Shown: one piece after another, positions 51,582 to 60,952 of the stretch
Layout: every line of letters begins with the position of its first letter
Numbering within the stretch: the stretch's first letter is position 1
NCBI GenBank assembly: GCA_964447335.1
Contig: CAYUSA010000006.1
Coordinates: 13,452 to 77,451, forward strand
Origin: HRBIN12 sp964447335
GTDB lineage: Bacteria; Actinomycetota; UBA4738; HRBIN12
Reading direction: 5' to 3'
DNA length: 64,000 nt
Made by a program: the position numbers and the translations under genes
Notes under the pieces: generated by a model
The model's database searches: none
What the model saw: only the letters and a program-made list of their open reading frames with translations
What the model was told of the DNA's origin: nothing

Positions 51582-52094
51582 ATGGTCATCCCCTCCGAGT
51601 CCGCGGTCGCAAGTGACGCTCGCTCCGGTTCATGTCGCGCTGTCATGCTCACGTGCGTCGACTACCGGTACCTGCTGCCCGCGTGCGACCTCCTCGAACG
51701 CGAAGGCCTCCTCGGGTCCACCGACCTGATCGCCTGGCCCGGCGGCGCGATGGCCCTCCTGACCGAGGACGCCGAGGCGCCCCTGTCGGCCCTGGAGCTC
51801 GCGCTCACCCTCCACTGCCCGCCCGTGGCGTTCCTGGTCGCGCACGTCGACTGCGGCAGGCTCGGGGGCTCCGGCGCCTTCGACGGGGCCGAGCACGAGA
51901 CCGTCCACCTGGAGGCCGGGCTGCAGGATGCCGCGGCCACCCTGCGGAGCAGGTTCCCGGACGCCCGCATCCGCCTGGTCCGCCTCGCCGAGGGCGGGCA
52001 GAGCGAGGTTCCCTTCCCCTTCGTGCCCGTGGGGGAAGAGACGCTCGACGACCTGACCTCGTCCTTCCCCCGGACCTGGGAGGACGCGCGGTGA
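51582..52094 (+). CDS. beta-carbonic anhydrase-like protein
   Basis: 170 aa. LTCVDYRY (Cys-x-Asp-x-Arg) and VAHVDCGRLGG (His-x2-Cys) are the zinc ligands and Asp-Arg dyad of beta-class carbonic anhydrases, with the usual CSDSR/HTDCG slightly altered. Short for the family. Start ATG 51582 with GGAG 6 bases upstream. Co-translated with a small membrane protein by GTGA and then with TerC, so it may supply bicarbonate/pH control at the membrane (inference). Confidence 0.72.
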   Translation: MVIPSESAVASDARSGSCRAVMLTCVDYRYLLPACDLLEREGLLGSTDLIAWPGGAMALLTEDAEAPLSALELALTLHCPPVAFLVAHVDCGRLGGSGAFDGAEHETVHLEAGLQDAAATLRSRFPDARIRLVRLAEGGQSEVPFPFVPVGEETLDDLTSSFPRTWEDAR

Positions 52095-52369
52095 GCGGCA
52101 CCACGATGCTGTTGCTGGCGGCCCTGGCCCTCGGGGCGTGGGGTCTGGTCATGTCGTGGCTCGCGGCCCGGTTCGACCTCGACCGCTTCGGCTGGGGCAT
52201 CGTCGGGGCAGCCCTCGGTCCACTCGCACTCGCGCCCTTCGTTGGCGAGGTCCGCGCCTTGCGCCGGTCAGCGCGGGGCGACGCGGCGGGGGATGGGGAT
52301 AGGACCGAGCATCACATCGGACGCCGTTCCTCGCCGCCGGTGCTCACCCCGAGGGGGCGTCCCCGCTGA
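52091..52369 (+). CDS. small membrane protein, 92 aa
   Basis: 92 aa. Two hydrophobic segments (TMLLLAALALGAWGLVMSWL and WGIVGAALGPLALAPFVG), then a charged, Arg-rich tail. No family recognised. GTG 52091 overlaps the carbonic-anhydrase-like stop as GTGA; its own stop overlaps the next gene's CTG as CTGA. Confidence 0.6.
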   Translation: MSGTTMLLLAALALGAWGLVMSWLAARFDLDRFGWGIVGAALGPLALAPFVGEVRALRRSARGDAAGDGDRTEHHIGRRSSPPVLTPRGRPR

Positions 52370-53337
52370 GCGTCGACCTGTGGGTATGGGCGGCCTTCGT
52401 CGCCTTCATCCTCGCGATGCTGACCTTGGATCTCCTCGTGTTCCACCGTTCCCCCCACGAGGTCGGCATGAAGGAGGCGGCAGCCTGGAGCGCCGTCTGG
52501 ATCTCGATGGGTCTCGGCTTCGCGGGGCTGATCTTCGCGTGGGCGGGCCCGACGGCCTCCGGCGAGTACCTCGCGGGTTACCTGATCGAGAAGAGCCTGT
52601 CGGTCGACAACATCTTCGTCTTCGCGCTGCTCTTCTCCTACTTCGCCGTCCCCGCCGCCTATCAACACCGCGTGCTGTTCCTCGGCATCGTCGGCGCGCT
52701 CGTGTTCAGAGCGATGTTCATCGCGAGCGGCGCCGCGCTCCTCGACCGGTTCGCGTGGATGGTGTACGTGTTCGGCGCCTTCCTCGTCCTCACCGGGATC
52801 AAGATGGCAAGGCACCGGGAGGTCGAGGTCCATCCGGAGCACAACCCGGTCCTGCGGCTGGTGCGCCGGGCCATGCCGATGACGTCCGACTACCGGGGGC
52901 AGCGGTTCTTCACACGTGAGCTCGGCCGACGACTCGCCACGCCGATGTTGGCGGTCCTCATCGTGGTGGAGACGACGGACATCATGTTCGCCGTCGACTC
53001 GATCCCGGCGATCTTCGCCGTCACGCGGGAGCCCTTCCTGGTCTTCACGTCGAACGCGTTCGCGATCCTCGGTCTGCGCGCCCTGTACTTCCTCCTCGCA
53101 GGTCTTATGGGTCGGATCGTGCACCTCAAGCGCGGGCTGGCCGTCGTGCTGGCCTTCGTGGGCGTCAAGATGATGACGGGCGACCTGTACCACATCCCGG
53201 TCTGGCTCTCGCTCACCGTGATCGCCATGATCCTGGCGGTCACGACCGTCCTTTCGATGCGGCCACGGCCCCTGCCTGTGGATCCGGTCGGGCCCGAGCA
53301 GGCCCGGCAGGAGTCGACGACCTCGGGCGCTCGGTAG
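52366..53337 (+). CDS. TerC-family membrane protein, probable CTG start
   Basis: About 323 aa with nine or so hydrophobic helices. TerC signatures: LTLDLLVFHR, EKSLSVDNIFVF, and VETTDIMFAVDSIPAIFAVT. TerC proteins are linked to metal-ion (Mn, tellurite) handling. The first in-frame ATG (52417) lies inside the first membrane helix, so the start must be upstream; there is no ATG, GTG or TTG between the stop at 52300 and that ATG. CTG 52366 overlaps the previous stop (CTGA) with GAGGGGG 8 bases upstream, giving a family-like N-terminus LSVDLWVWAAFVAF. Confidence 0.82.
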   Translation: MSVDLWVWAAFVAFILAMLTLDLLVFHRSPHEVGMKEAAAWSAVWISMGLGFAGLIFAWAGPTASGEYLAGYLIEKSLSVDNIFVFALLFSYFAVPAAYQHRVLFLGIVGALVFRAMFIASGAALLDRFAWMVYVFGAFLVLTGIKMARHREVEVHPEHNPVLRLVRRAMPMTSDYRGQRFFTRELGRRLATPMLAVLIVVETTDIMFAVDSIPAIFAVTREPFLVFTSNAFAILGLRALYFLLAGLMGRIVHLKRGLAVVLAFVGVKMMTGDLYHIPVWLSLTVIAMILAVTTVLSMRPRPLPVDPVGPEQARQESTTSGAR

Positions 53338-53393
53338 GTCGACCCCCACCTCCGCCGGCCGTCTCGGCGCCTTCGAGCGCTGCGTCCGTTCGG

Positions 53394-54452
53394 TCAGCAG
53401 ATACGCGGCAGTTGGTCGCCGGCGAGCATGATGAGCGGCCGCGTCACGCCGAGCCCGGTCTTGAGCCCGACCTTCGGGGGACCCTCGAGCACCTCGCCGA
53501 CGAGCGCGGCATGCTCGCCCGCGGACGTCGAGCGGGCAGCCTCGAGCACCGCCTCCCCATCCTCGGCTGCGACGATCGCGACGCACACGCCCTCGTTCGC
53601 CACGTAGAGCGGGTCCAGGCCGAGCATCTCGCACGCCGCACGCACCGGCGCGAGCACGGGGAAGGCGCTCTCCTCGACGACCATCGAGACGCCGCTCGCC
53701 TCGGCGAGCTCGTTCAAGACGCTCGCGACGCCGCCGCGGGTCGCGTCGCGGAGCACCCGCACGTCCCCCGCCGCGAGCATGGCCCCCACGAGCTCGGTGA
53801 GCGGCTGCGTGTCGCTCGAGAGCTCGCCCTCGAACTCGAGCCCCGCACGGCGCGACATCACGGCGACGCCGTGTGAGCCGACGGGCCCGCTCACCAGGAT
53901 CCGGTCGCCCGGACGGGCGCGCTCGGGGCCGACGTCGACGCCCTCGGGCACCACGCCGATCCCAGAGGTGATGACGAACAGGCCGTCGGCGCTCCCGCGC
54001 TCGACCACCTTGGTGTCCCCCGTCACGAGGGCCACGCCCGCGCGCTCGCACGCGACCGCCATCGCGGTCACGACGAGGCCGAGCTCCTCGAGCGCGAGCC
54101 CCTCCTCCAGGATCAGCGCCGCCGAGAGGAACAGCGGCGTCGCGCCCATCATCGCGAGGTCGTTCACCGTGCCGTTCACCGCGAGCTCGCCGATGTTCGA
54201 GCCTGGGAAGAACGCGGGAGTGACGACGAACGCGTCGGTCGTGAACGCGAGTCGCTGGCCGTTCACCTCGAGCACGGCGGCGTCGCCGAGGCGCGAGAGC
54301 TCGCCCTGCCCGCCGAGGATCGGCACGAAGACGTCGCGGATCAGCTGGTGCGTGAGCTTGCCGCCGCTGCCGTGCCCGAGGAGCACCGTGGCTCCCGGCG
54401 GCAGCGGCACCGGACACCGCAGGACGAACTCCCCGGGCTCGGGATCGCTCAC
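53394..54452 (-). CDS. hypE: hydrogenase expression/formation protein HypE
   Basis: 352 aa. PurM-like ATP-dependent dehydratase that turns the carbamoyl group on its C-terminal Cys into the cyanide ligand of [NiFe] hydrogenase. GHGSGGKLTHQLI, NGTVNDLAMMGA, and the C-terminal PRIC carry the active Cys as the last residue. Start GTG 54452 overlaps hypD by GTGA. Last gene of the hydrogenase operon; convergent with terC. Confidence 0.95.
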   Translation of the reverse strand: MSDPEPGEFVLRCPVPLPPGATVLLGHGSGGKLTHQLIRDVFVPILGGQGELSRLGDAAVLEVNGQRLAFTTDAFVVTPAFFPGSNIGELAVNGTVNDLAMMGATPLFLSAALILEEGLALEELGLVVTAMAVACERAGVALVTGDTKVVERGSADGLFVITSGIGVVPEGVDVGPERARPGDRILVSGPVGSHGVAVMSRRAGLEFEGELSSDTQPLTELVGAMLAAGDVRVLRDATRGGVASVLNELAEASGVSMVVEESAFPVLAPVRAACEMLGLDPLYVANEGVCVAIVAAEDGEAVLEAARSTSAGEHAALVGEVLEGPPKVGLKTGLGVTRPLIMLAGDQLPRIC

Positions 54453-55552
54453 GCCGGCGCCTCCTCGCGGCGGCGGCCGGCCAGGAAGTAGGCGGCGCAC
54501 GCGCCCTCGCTCGAGACCATCGGCGCGCCGAGCGGCGACTCGGGCGTGCAGAGCGTGCCGTAAGCGGGACAGTCGTGCGGCTTCGCGCGGCCAACGAGCA
54601 CCTCGCCCGCGATGCAGATCTCCGACTCGCTCGCCGGGGTGCCCTGGCGCGGGAAGCGGCGCTCGGCGTCGTGCGCGCGGTAGGCCTCGCGCAGGCGCAG
54701 GCCGCTCTTGGGGATGACACCGATGCCGCGCCACGCGCGGTCGCACGTCTCGAACACCTCGTCGACGACGGCCATCGCGGCCGTGTTGCCCTCGCGGACG
54801 ACCGCGCGGACGTACTGGTTCTCGACCTCGGCGCGGCCCTCCTCGAGCTGGCCGACGACCATGCGGATGCCCTCGAGCAGGTCCACGGGCTCGAACCCCG
54901 TGACGACGAGCGGGACGCCGAAGTCCTTCGCGATGGGCTCGTACTCGCGCCAGCCCTGGACGGCGCACACGTGTCCCGGTGCGAGGAACCCCTGCACGCG
55001 GTTCCCCGGCGAGACGAGGATCGCCATGATCGCCGGCGGCACGAGCACGTGCGCGACGAGCAGCGCGAAGTTCTGCAGGCCGAGCTGCTTCGCCTGGCGC
55101 ACGGCCATCGCGTTCGCCGGGGCGGTGGTCTCGAACCCGACCGCGAAGAACACGACGGTCTTGTCCGGGTTACGGCGAGCGACCTCGAGCGCGTCGAGCG
55201 GCGAGTACACGACCCGCACGTCACCGCCTGCGGCCCGCGCCATGAACAGGTCCTCCTGCGAGCCCGGCACGCGCAGCATGTCCCCGAACGAGCACAGGAT
55301 CGCGTCCGGCCGCTTCGCGATGGCGATCGCGTCGTCGATGAGGGCGAGCGGGGTCACGCAGACCGGGCAGCCGGGGCCGTGCACGAGCTCGATCTCGGGC
55401 GGCAGGAGCTGGTCGATGCCCTGACGGATCAGCGTGTGGGTCTGGCCGCCGCAGACCTCCATGATCGTCCACGGCCGCGTGACCGTCGCGGCGATGTCGT
55501 CGAGGAGCGCGCGCGAGACCCGCTCGTCCCGGTACTCGTCGACGAACCTCAT
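54449..55552 (-). CDS. hypD: hydrogenase maturation protein HypD
   Basis: 367 aa. The Fe-S scaffold on which Fe(CN)2CO is built with HypC. CGGQTHT, GPGCPVCV, FAVGFETTAP, PGHVCAVQGWREYE and the C-terminal cluster Cys residues (ICIAGEVLVGRAKPHDCPAYGTLCTP) are in place. ATG 55552 overlaps the hypC stop by ATGA. Confidence 0.96.
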   Translation of the reverse strand: MRFVDEYRDERVSRALLDDIAATVTRPWTIMEVCGGQTHTLIRQGIDQLLPPEIELVHGPGCPVCVTPLALIDDAIAIAKRPDAILCSFGDMLRVPGSQEDLFMARAAGGDVRVVYSPLDALEVARRNPDKTVVFFAVGFETTAPANAMAVRQAKQLGLQNFALLVAHVLVPPAIMAILVSPGNRVQGFLAPGHVCAVQGWREYEPIAKDFGVPLVVTGFEPVDLLEGIRMVVGQLEEGRAEVENQYVRAVVREGNTAAMAVVDEVFETCDRAWRGIGVIPKSGLRLREAYRAHDAERRFPRQGTPASESEICIAGEVLVGRAKPHDCPAYGTLCTPESPLGAPMVSSEGACAAYFLAGRRREEAPA

Positions 55553-55857
55553 CCGGCCGCCCCCGTGGGCTTCGCGGGCCGGTAGTCCTCGGCGCGCACG
55601 CCCTCGGGGGTCTGCGGCAGGTCGATGTCCTCGAGGTTGCCCATCTCGGCGAGGAGCTCGTACGAGCGCTTGGCCTCCTCCTCGTCCACGACCGAGATCG
55701 CGAAACCGACATGGATCACGACCCAGCTCCCGACGTTCACCTCGGGCGCGTACTCCAAGCATGCCTTGCGCGTGATGCCGCCGAAGTCCACCGAGCCCAT
55801 GCGGATGCCGTCCTCGTCGAAGACGTCGGTGACCTTGCCGGGAACCCCGAGGCACAT
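55549..55857 (-). CDS. hypC: hydrogenase maturation chaperone HypC
   Basis: 102 aa. Begins MCLGVPGKV, the invariant HypC start with catalytic Cys2 after Met removal. VDFGGITRKACLEYAPE and VGSWVVIHVGFAISVVDEEEA complete the family. Shuttles the iron centre from HypD to the large subunit. ATGA overlap into hypD. Confidence 0.95.
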   Translation of the reverse strand: MCLGVPGKVTDVFDEDGIRMGSVDFGGITRKACLEYAPEVNVGSWVVIHVGFAISVVDEEEAKRSYELLAEMGNLEDIDLPQTPEGVRAEDYRPAKPTGAAG

Positions 55858-55862
55858 GGCGC

Positions 55863-58154
55863 CTACCCCTCCAGCCGCGCGTTCGCGACGAGCACCTGCC
55901 CGAGCGCGACCCCGCCGTCGCCGACGGGCGCCTGGCGGGGGACGTACACGTCGAAGTTACACGTCTCCAGGCGAGAGGCGACATCCGACAGGAACAGGTC
56001 GTTCTGGAACACGCCGCCGCCCAGGCACACCCGGCTGAGGCCGGTGCCCCCGCGGATCGCGCGGCAGACCTCGAGCGCCGCGGCGGCCAGGGTGCGGTGG
56101 AAACGGCCGGCCACCTCGCCGGCCGCCCGCCCCTTCAACAGGTCCTTCACGACCGCGGCGACGATCGGCCGCGTGTCGAGCACGAGCCGGCCGTCCTGCA
56201 TCTCGACGTCGAAGGGGTACTCGCGCGTGGCGCTGGAAAGGGCCGCCTGTTCGAGCAGCATCGCCGGCTGCCCCTCGTACGTGGCCTCGTGGCAGATCCC
56301 CGCGAGGGCCGAGACGGCGTCGAACAGCCGCCCGCCGGAGCTCGTGAAGGGCGCTGCGAGGCCCGAACGCAGCTGCACGAGGAGCTTGTCCACGTCCTTC
56401 GGTACGTGCTCGCCGAGGAGCTGGAGCGCCTGCTCGAGCACGCCCGCGTCCTCGGCGTGCGCGATCGCCATCCGCCATGGCTGGCGGACCGCGGCATCAC
56501 CGCCGGGCTGCCGCACCGCCCGGAGGTGGCCGAGGCGCGCGGCGTGCGCGCCGTCGACCTGCAGGAACTCCCCGCCCCACCCCGTGCCGTCCTCGCCGAG
56601 GCCGAAGCCGTCGAACGCGACGCCGATCACGGGGCCCTCGAGCCGGTGCTCGGCCACCACGGCCGCGATGTGCGCGTGGTGGTGCTGGACCGCGACGGGC
56701 AGCAGGCCGGTCTCTTCGGCGAACCGCGTGGAGAGGAAGTCGGGGTGCAGGTCGTGCGCGACGACCTCGGGCTCGATGCCGAACACCCACCGGTAGCGCT
56801 GGAGGGCCTCGGCGTAGGCCTCCATCGCCTCCTCGGTGTCGAGGTCCCCGATGTGCTGGGACAAGAAGGCGCGCGTGCCGGCCGCGAGGCAGAACGCCCC
56901 ATGAAGCTCCGCACCCGCTCCGAGGATCGGCTTCACCGCCACGGGCAATTCGAGCGGTGAGGGTGCGAAGCTCCGGGCGCGCCGCATCACGACCGGCGCG
57001 CTCCGCCAGCACCGCACCACGGAGTCGTCGTATCGAGCGACGATCTCGCGGTCGTGCAGCACGAACGCGTCGGCGACGCCGGCCAGGCGGCGGAGCGCCT
57101 CGTCGTCGTCGATGCAGATGGGCTCGTCGGTGAGGTTGCCGCTCGTCATCACGAGCGGGACGCCGGCCTGCCGGAGCAACAGATGATGCAACGGCGTCGA
57201 GGGCAGCATCGCGCCCTGGCGCCGGTGCCCCGGCGCGACCGAGGGGGCGAGCGTACCGAGATCCTTCACGAGCACGATCGGCGCCTGGGACGAGGTCAGC
57301 AGTGTCTCGTCCCCGGGTGAGAGCTCGAACCGCTCCTTCGCGGCGGCGAGGTCGGCGACCATGACGGCGAAGGGCTTGTCGGGGCGGTGCTTGCGCGCGC
57401 GGAGCTCGGTGACGACGCGCTCGTCGGTGGCGTCGCACGCGAGGTGGAACCCGCCGAGCCCCTTCAGAGCCACGACCTTGCCCTTCGCGAGGAGCGCGGC
57501 CGCCTCGGCAACGGGGTCGCCGAGGACGTCCTTGCCCTTCCCGTTCACCAGGCGGAGCGCAGGGCCGCACGAGGGGCACGCGACCGGCTCGGCGTGGAAC
57601 CGGCGGTCGGCCGGGTTTCGGTACTCGCGCTCGCAGTCCGGGCACATCGGGAAGCGGCGCATGCTCGTGCGCTCACGGTCGTACGGCAGCGCCTCGATGA
57701 TCGTGAAGCGCGGGCCGCAGTCGGTGCAGTTGATGAACGGATAGCGGTACCGGCGGTCGCTCGGGTCGAGCAGCTCGGCCAGGCACGCGTCGCACGTCGC
57801 GGCGTCCGGCGAGATCAGGCGCTCGCCGCCACCCTCGTCCAGGCTCTCGTCGACCTCGAAGCCGCCGAACCCCGCCAGGCGAGCGGCGGACCACCGCACG
57901 TCCTCGACGCGGGCGAGCGGGGGCGCCTCGGCCGAGATCGCGCCGCAGAACGCGTCGAGGTCCTCGTCCCGGCCCTCGGCCAAGATCTCGACCACGCCGT
58001 TGCGGTTGCGGACCCATCCGGTCACGCCGAAGCGGTCGGCCAAGCGCCAGACGAACGGCCGGAAACCGACGCCCTGGACGACCCCGCGCACCTCCACGGC
58101 GCGCGCGGACAGGGGCCGCGGTGGAGCCTTCGCCTTGGCCATCTCATCCGCCAT
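55863..58154 (-). CDS. hypF: carbamoyltransferase HypF
   Basis: 763 aa. Makes carbamoyl-AMP from carbamoyl phosphate and transfers the carbamoyl to HypE. Domain order: acylphosphatase (VVQGVGFRPFVWRLA), two zinc fingers (CDACLAELLDP... CTDCGPR, CPDCEREY...CPSC), YrdC-like, and Kae1-like with HHHAHIAAV. Start set at ATG 58154; ATG 58142 is possible, and an upstream frame reaches to 58211. Six bases before hypC. Confidence 0.95.
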   Translation of the reverse strand: MADEMAKAKAPPRPLSARAVEVRGVVQGVGFRPFVWRLADRFGVTGWVRNRNGVVEILAEGRDEDLDAFCGAISAEAPPLARVEDVRWSAARLAGFGGFEVDESLDEGGGERLISPDAATCDACLAELLDPSDRRYRYPFINCTDCGPRFTIIEALPYDRERTSMRRFPMCPDCEREYRNPADRRFHAEPVACPSCGPALRLVNGKGKDVLGDPVAEAAALLAKGKVVALKGLGGFHLACDATDERVVTELRARKHRPDKPFAVMVADLAAAKERFELSPGDETLLTSSQAPIVLVKDLGTLAPSVAPGHRRQGAMLPSTPLHHLLLRQAGVPLVMTSGNLTDEPICIDDDEALRRLAGVADAFVLHDREIVARYDDSVVRCWRSAPVVMRRARSFAPSPLELPVAVKPILGAGAELHGAFCLAAGTRAFLSQHIGDLDTEEAMEAYAEALQRYRWVFGIEPEVVAHDLHPDFLSTRFAEETGLLPVAVQHHHAHIAAVVAEHRLEGPVIGVAFDGFGLGEDGTGWGGEFLQVDGAHAARLGHLRAVRQPGGDAAVRQPWRMAIAHAEDAGVLEQALQLLGEHVPKDVDKLLVQLRSGLAAPFTSSGGRLFDAVSALAGICHEATYEGQPAMLLEQAALSSATREYPFDVEMQDGRLVLDTRPIVAAVVKDLLKGRAAGEVAGRFHRTLAAAALEVCRAIRGGTGLSRVCLGGGVFQNDLFLSDVASRLETCNFDVYVPRQAPVGDGGVALGQVLVANARLEG

Positions 58155-58220
58155 CGTCGCCTCGTGGCCGATCGTCGGGTCGGGTCGCTCGGCCCTGGCT
58201 CCCAAGGGCAACCGGCCCCG

Positions 58221-58670
58221 TCAAGACCACGCTTCTAGCACGCCGAGGGCCGCCTCGACGAGGGTGGGCAGGGCGGCCTCGACCTCCGAGGAGAGCTCGA
58301 GGCCGGGAGCGACGTTCGCGGGCTGCACTCCCACCACGACGACGGACGCGGGGGCGGATCCCTGCTGGCCAAGCAGCACGACGAGGTCCTTCACGCCGAA
58401 CTCGTGGATCGACATCGCGATGGCCGACGGCGCGAGGCCGGCTGTGTCGAGGCTCACGACCGTTCCGGGCTCGCGGCCCACATCGATGCAATCGAGCACG
58501 AGCAGGTGCGTCGCGCCTTCCACGTCCGACACCGTCTCCGGCCCGATCGCGCCCGGCGACAGCACCCGCACGCCGGGCGGCACGCGCTCGCGCAAGAGCT
58601 CGGCCGCTCGGCAACCGACCCCTTCATCCGACATCAGCACGTTGCCGACGCCGAGGACGACGACAGGCAC
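58221..58670 (-). CDS. hydrogenase maturation protease
   Basis: 149 aa. HyaD/HybD-type endopeptidase that removes the C-terminal tail of the large subunit after nickel insertion. GVGNVLMSDEGVG at residues ~7-19 carries the nickel-binding Glu; VLDCIDVG supplies the Asp region; MSIHEFGVKDLV supplies the His. GTG 58670 with GGAGG 6 bases upstream. The large subunit in this operon has the matching cleavable tail. Confidence 0.92.
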   Translation of the reverse strand: MPVVVLGVGNVLMSDEGVGCRAAELLRERVPPGVRVLSPGAIGPETVSDVEGATHLLVLDCIDVGREPGTVVSLDTAGLAPSAIAMSIHEFGVKDLVVLLGQQGSAPASVVVVGVQPANVAPGLELSSEVEAALPTLVEAALGVLEAWS

Positions 58671-58687
58671 GAGCGCCTCCTCGCTTG

Positions 58688-59923
58688 CTAGCTGCCGGGG
58701 GCGGTCACCGCGCCACGGGTTCGAGGGACCGTGATCCGCCTGGCGCTCGGCAGCTCGCCCACCGCCTCCTCCTCGGAACCGACGATGGCGAAGTTCTCGA
58801 CGACGAACAGGTAGACGAGGATGCCGCAGGCGATGAGGCCGAGGGTAACCGAGAGCTCCATCCAGTAGGGGAAGTATCCCGCGCCCCCGGCCGAGGCCGC
58901 CATCCCCGCGAACACCACGTTGGCCCGGTTCAGGGCCACCCCGGCGACGGTGAGCGACGCGGCGACCATCATGCCGCCCCGTGAGCCCCGGACCCTCGGA
59001 TGGAGGAACATGACGGCCGGGACCAGGACCCCCAGCCCCAGCTCGAGCAGGAAGAGCCTGCTCTGCACCGACCCGTCGAGCAGGCGAGACAGCTCGCCCC
59101 TGACCGCCAGGTCCCCGAGCTTGAGGACGAGGTAGGCCACCATCACCCATCCGGCCAGCCTGACCATCTCCCGGAGGATACGCACCGGCGGCCGGAGGCC
59201 GTTGGCCCGGGCGGAGAGGACGTTCTCCACGGTCACCATGGCCGGTCCCACGAAGAAGGAGGACATGAGGAAGAACAGGGGCAGCAGCATCGACCACCAC
59301 AGCGGGTCGAGCCGCCCCCCGGCGATGACGTACAGGGAGCCCAGCGCCGACTGGTGCAGGAAGGGGAGGATGATCCCCACCACGAGGACGGGCGCGTAGA
59401 TCTTGGACAGCACGCGGGAGAGCCGCGGGATCCGGACCCGCTCCCCGAAGATGTAGCCGAACTCGACGAGCTGGACGATGGTGTAGCCGCCGACGCACCA
59501 GATGAGCTCGAACATGACCGAGTGGGGGTTGCCCGCCCAGAACAGGAGGGCGCGCCAGGCGTTGGGCCACCGGCCGAGGTCGAGGATCAGCCCGGTCACG
59601 ACCATCAGGTATCCCAGGAGCGAGGTCAGGAACGCCCCGCGCTCCACGGCCCGCCAGCGCTCCCTCCCGAGGAAGTTCACGAGGAGCGCCGTGGCGTACC
59701 CGCCGCCTGCCAGGGCCACCCCGGTGAGCACGTCCCACCACACCCACAGCCCCCACGGCCATCGATCGCTCAGGTTGGTGGAGGCCCCGAGGCCGAACGC
59801 GAGCCGGTACACCGCGACCCCGACGCTCAGTCCGACGAGAACCAGGAGCACGATCCGCGTCGGAGTCATCCGGAAGGTCCAGGGTCGGCGCGGGGCCGCA
59901 GCGGGAACGTCGCGTGCGTTCAC
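58688..59923 (-). CDS. NrfD/HybB-like membrane subunit of hydrogenase
   Basis: 411 aa, about ten predicted helices and no haem motif. NrfD/PsrC family: GLWVWWDVLTGVALAGGGYATALLV, FGYIFGERVR, and HPRVRGSR. Anchors the hydrogenase and reduces quinone from the HybA-like clusters. Start GTG 59923 overlaps the ferredoxin stop by GTGA. Its presence, rather than a HyaC-type cytochrome b, makes this a Hyb-type architecture. Confidence 0.9.
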   Translation of the reverse strand: MNARDVPAAAPRRPWTFRMTPTRIVLLVLVGLSVGVAVYRLAFGLGASTNLSDRWPWGLWVWWDVLTGVALAGGGYATALLVNFLGRERWRAVERGAFLTSLLGYLMVVTGLILDLGRWPNAWRALLFWAGNPHSVMFELIWCVGGYTIVQLVEFGYIFGERVRIPRLSRVLSKIYAPVLVVGIILPFLHQSALGSLYVIAGGRLDPLWWSMLLPLFFLMSSFFVGPAMVTVENVLSARANGLRPPVRILREMVRLAGWVMVAYLVLKLGDLAVRGELSRLLDGSVQSRLFLLELGLGVLVPAVMFLHPRVRGSRGGMMVAASLTVAGVALNRANVVFAGMAASAGGAGYFPYWMELSVTLGLIACGILVYLFVVENFAIVGSEEEAVGELPSARRITVPRTRGAVTAPGS

Positions 59924-60948
59924 GACCCCTCCCCTCCCGGGCTCCGGTGCTCGGCCGCTCGCGACGGCGTGGCCGGCGGGCCGGCGGGTTCGCGCTCGGA
60001 CTTCAGGGCTCCCTCGGCCCCCTCCGCCGCGAGCAGGACCCTCCTCCGGCGGACCCAAAGGGCGATGAGGAGCGCGCCCAGCCCCGCCGCGGCGGGCGGG
60101 ATCAGCCGGCTCTGCGCCCACGTGTAGTCGGGAAGGGGTCGCTCGGGGAGGCCCTGGACGAAGCCGAGCTCCGAGAAGGCAACGTCGGAAACGTACAGCA
60201 CCGAGGTGCCGCCCACCTCCGTCTCACCGTAGACGTGGGGCACGTACCGGCCGGGCTCGCCGGCGATGAGCCGATGAGCCTCCTCGAGGAGCTCTCCGCG
60301 CGGGCCGAACCGGATGGTTCCCGTCGGGCAGGCCGCGGCGCACGCCGTGGCTCCGTCGCGCGATACGCGCTCGAAGCAGAGGCTGCACTTGCTCACCCAG
60401 GAGACGGGGCGGTCCCACTCGAAGGTGGGAACACCGAAGGGGCAGGCCATGAGGCAGTACCTGCAACCGATGCACTTGTTCACGTCGTAGGTCACGGGCC
60501 CCAGGGGATCCTTCCGCAGCGCCCGGACGGGGCAGGCGGAGGCGCAGGCCGGCTCCAGGCAGTGCAGGCACTGCCGCTTGACGTAGCGGACAGCACCATC
60601 CGTCCCCCGGCTCCGCTCGATCGTGGTCACGACCGTCCAGTTGGCGGATGCCAACTCTGCCTCGGGTCCCAGCGCGGGCTGGCCCCGGCGCCACTCAAGG
60701 TCGTTCTGGAGCTTGCATGCGGCAACGCACGAGCCGCACCCGATGCACCTCGTCAGATCGATGAGCATGCCGGGATCGCCGGCGTGCTCCTCGGCGAGCT
60801 CGGCCGGCGTCGCTGCGCGGGCAGGCGCGGCCGGCATCGTCGTCGCGACCGCGGCGCCTGCCGTGACTGCGGCGGCCTTCAGGAAGTCGCGGCGCGTGGG
60901 ACCGGACCGCGCCTCCTTCTTCTCGTCGCCGGCTGTCATCGCGTCCAT
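59920..60948 (-). CDS. HybA-like 4x[4Fe-4S] electron transfer subunit
   Basis: 342 aa. TAT signal TRRDFLKAA at the N-terminus, then four cysteine clusters of the HybA/DmsB type: CIGCGSCVAACK, CLHCLEPACASACP, CIGCRYCLMACPFG and CSLCFERVSR...CAAACP. A C-terminal helix (LIPPAAAGLGALLIALWV) anchors it to the membrane. Passes electrons from the hydrogenase small subunit to the NrfD-like subunit. Starts 4 bases after the large-subunit stop. Confidence 0.93.
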   Translation of the reverse strand: MDAMTAGDEKKEARSGPTRRDFLKAAAVTAGAAVATTMPAAPARAATPAELAEEHAGDPGMLIDLTRCIGCGSCVAACKLQNDLEWRRGQPALGPEAELASANWTVVTTIERSRGTDGAVRYVKRQCLHCLEPACASACPVRALRKDPLGPVTYDVNKCIGCRYCLMACPFGVPTFEWDRPVSWVSKCSLCFERVSRDGATACAAACPTGTIRFGPRGELLEEAHRLIAGEPGRYVPHVYGETEVGGTSVLYVSDVAFSELGFVQGLPERPLPDYTWAQSRLIPPAAAGLGALLIALWVRRRRVLLAAEGAEGALKSEREPAGPPATPSRAAEHRSPGGEGS

Positions 60949-60952
60949 CGCG

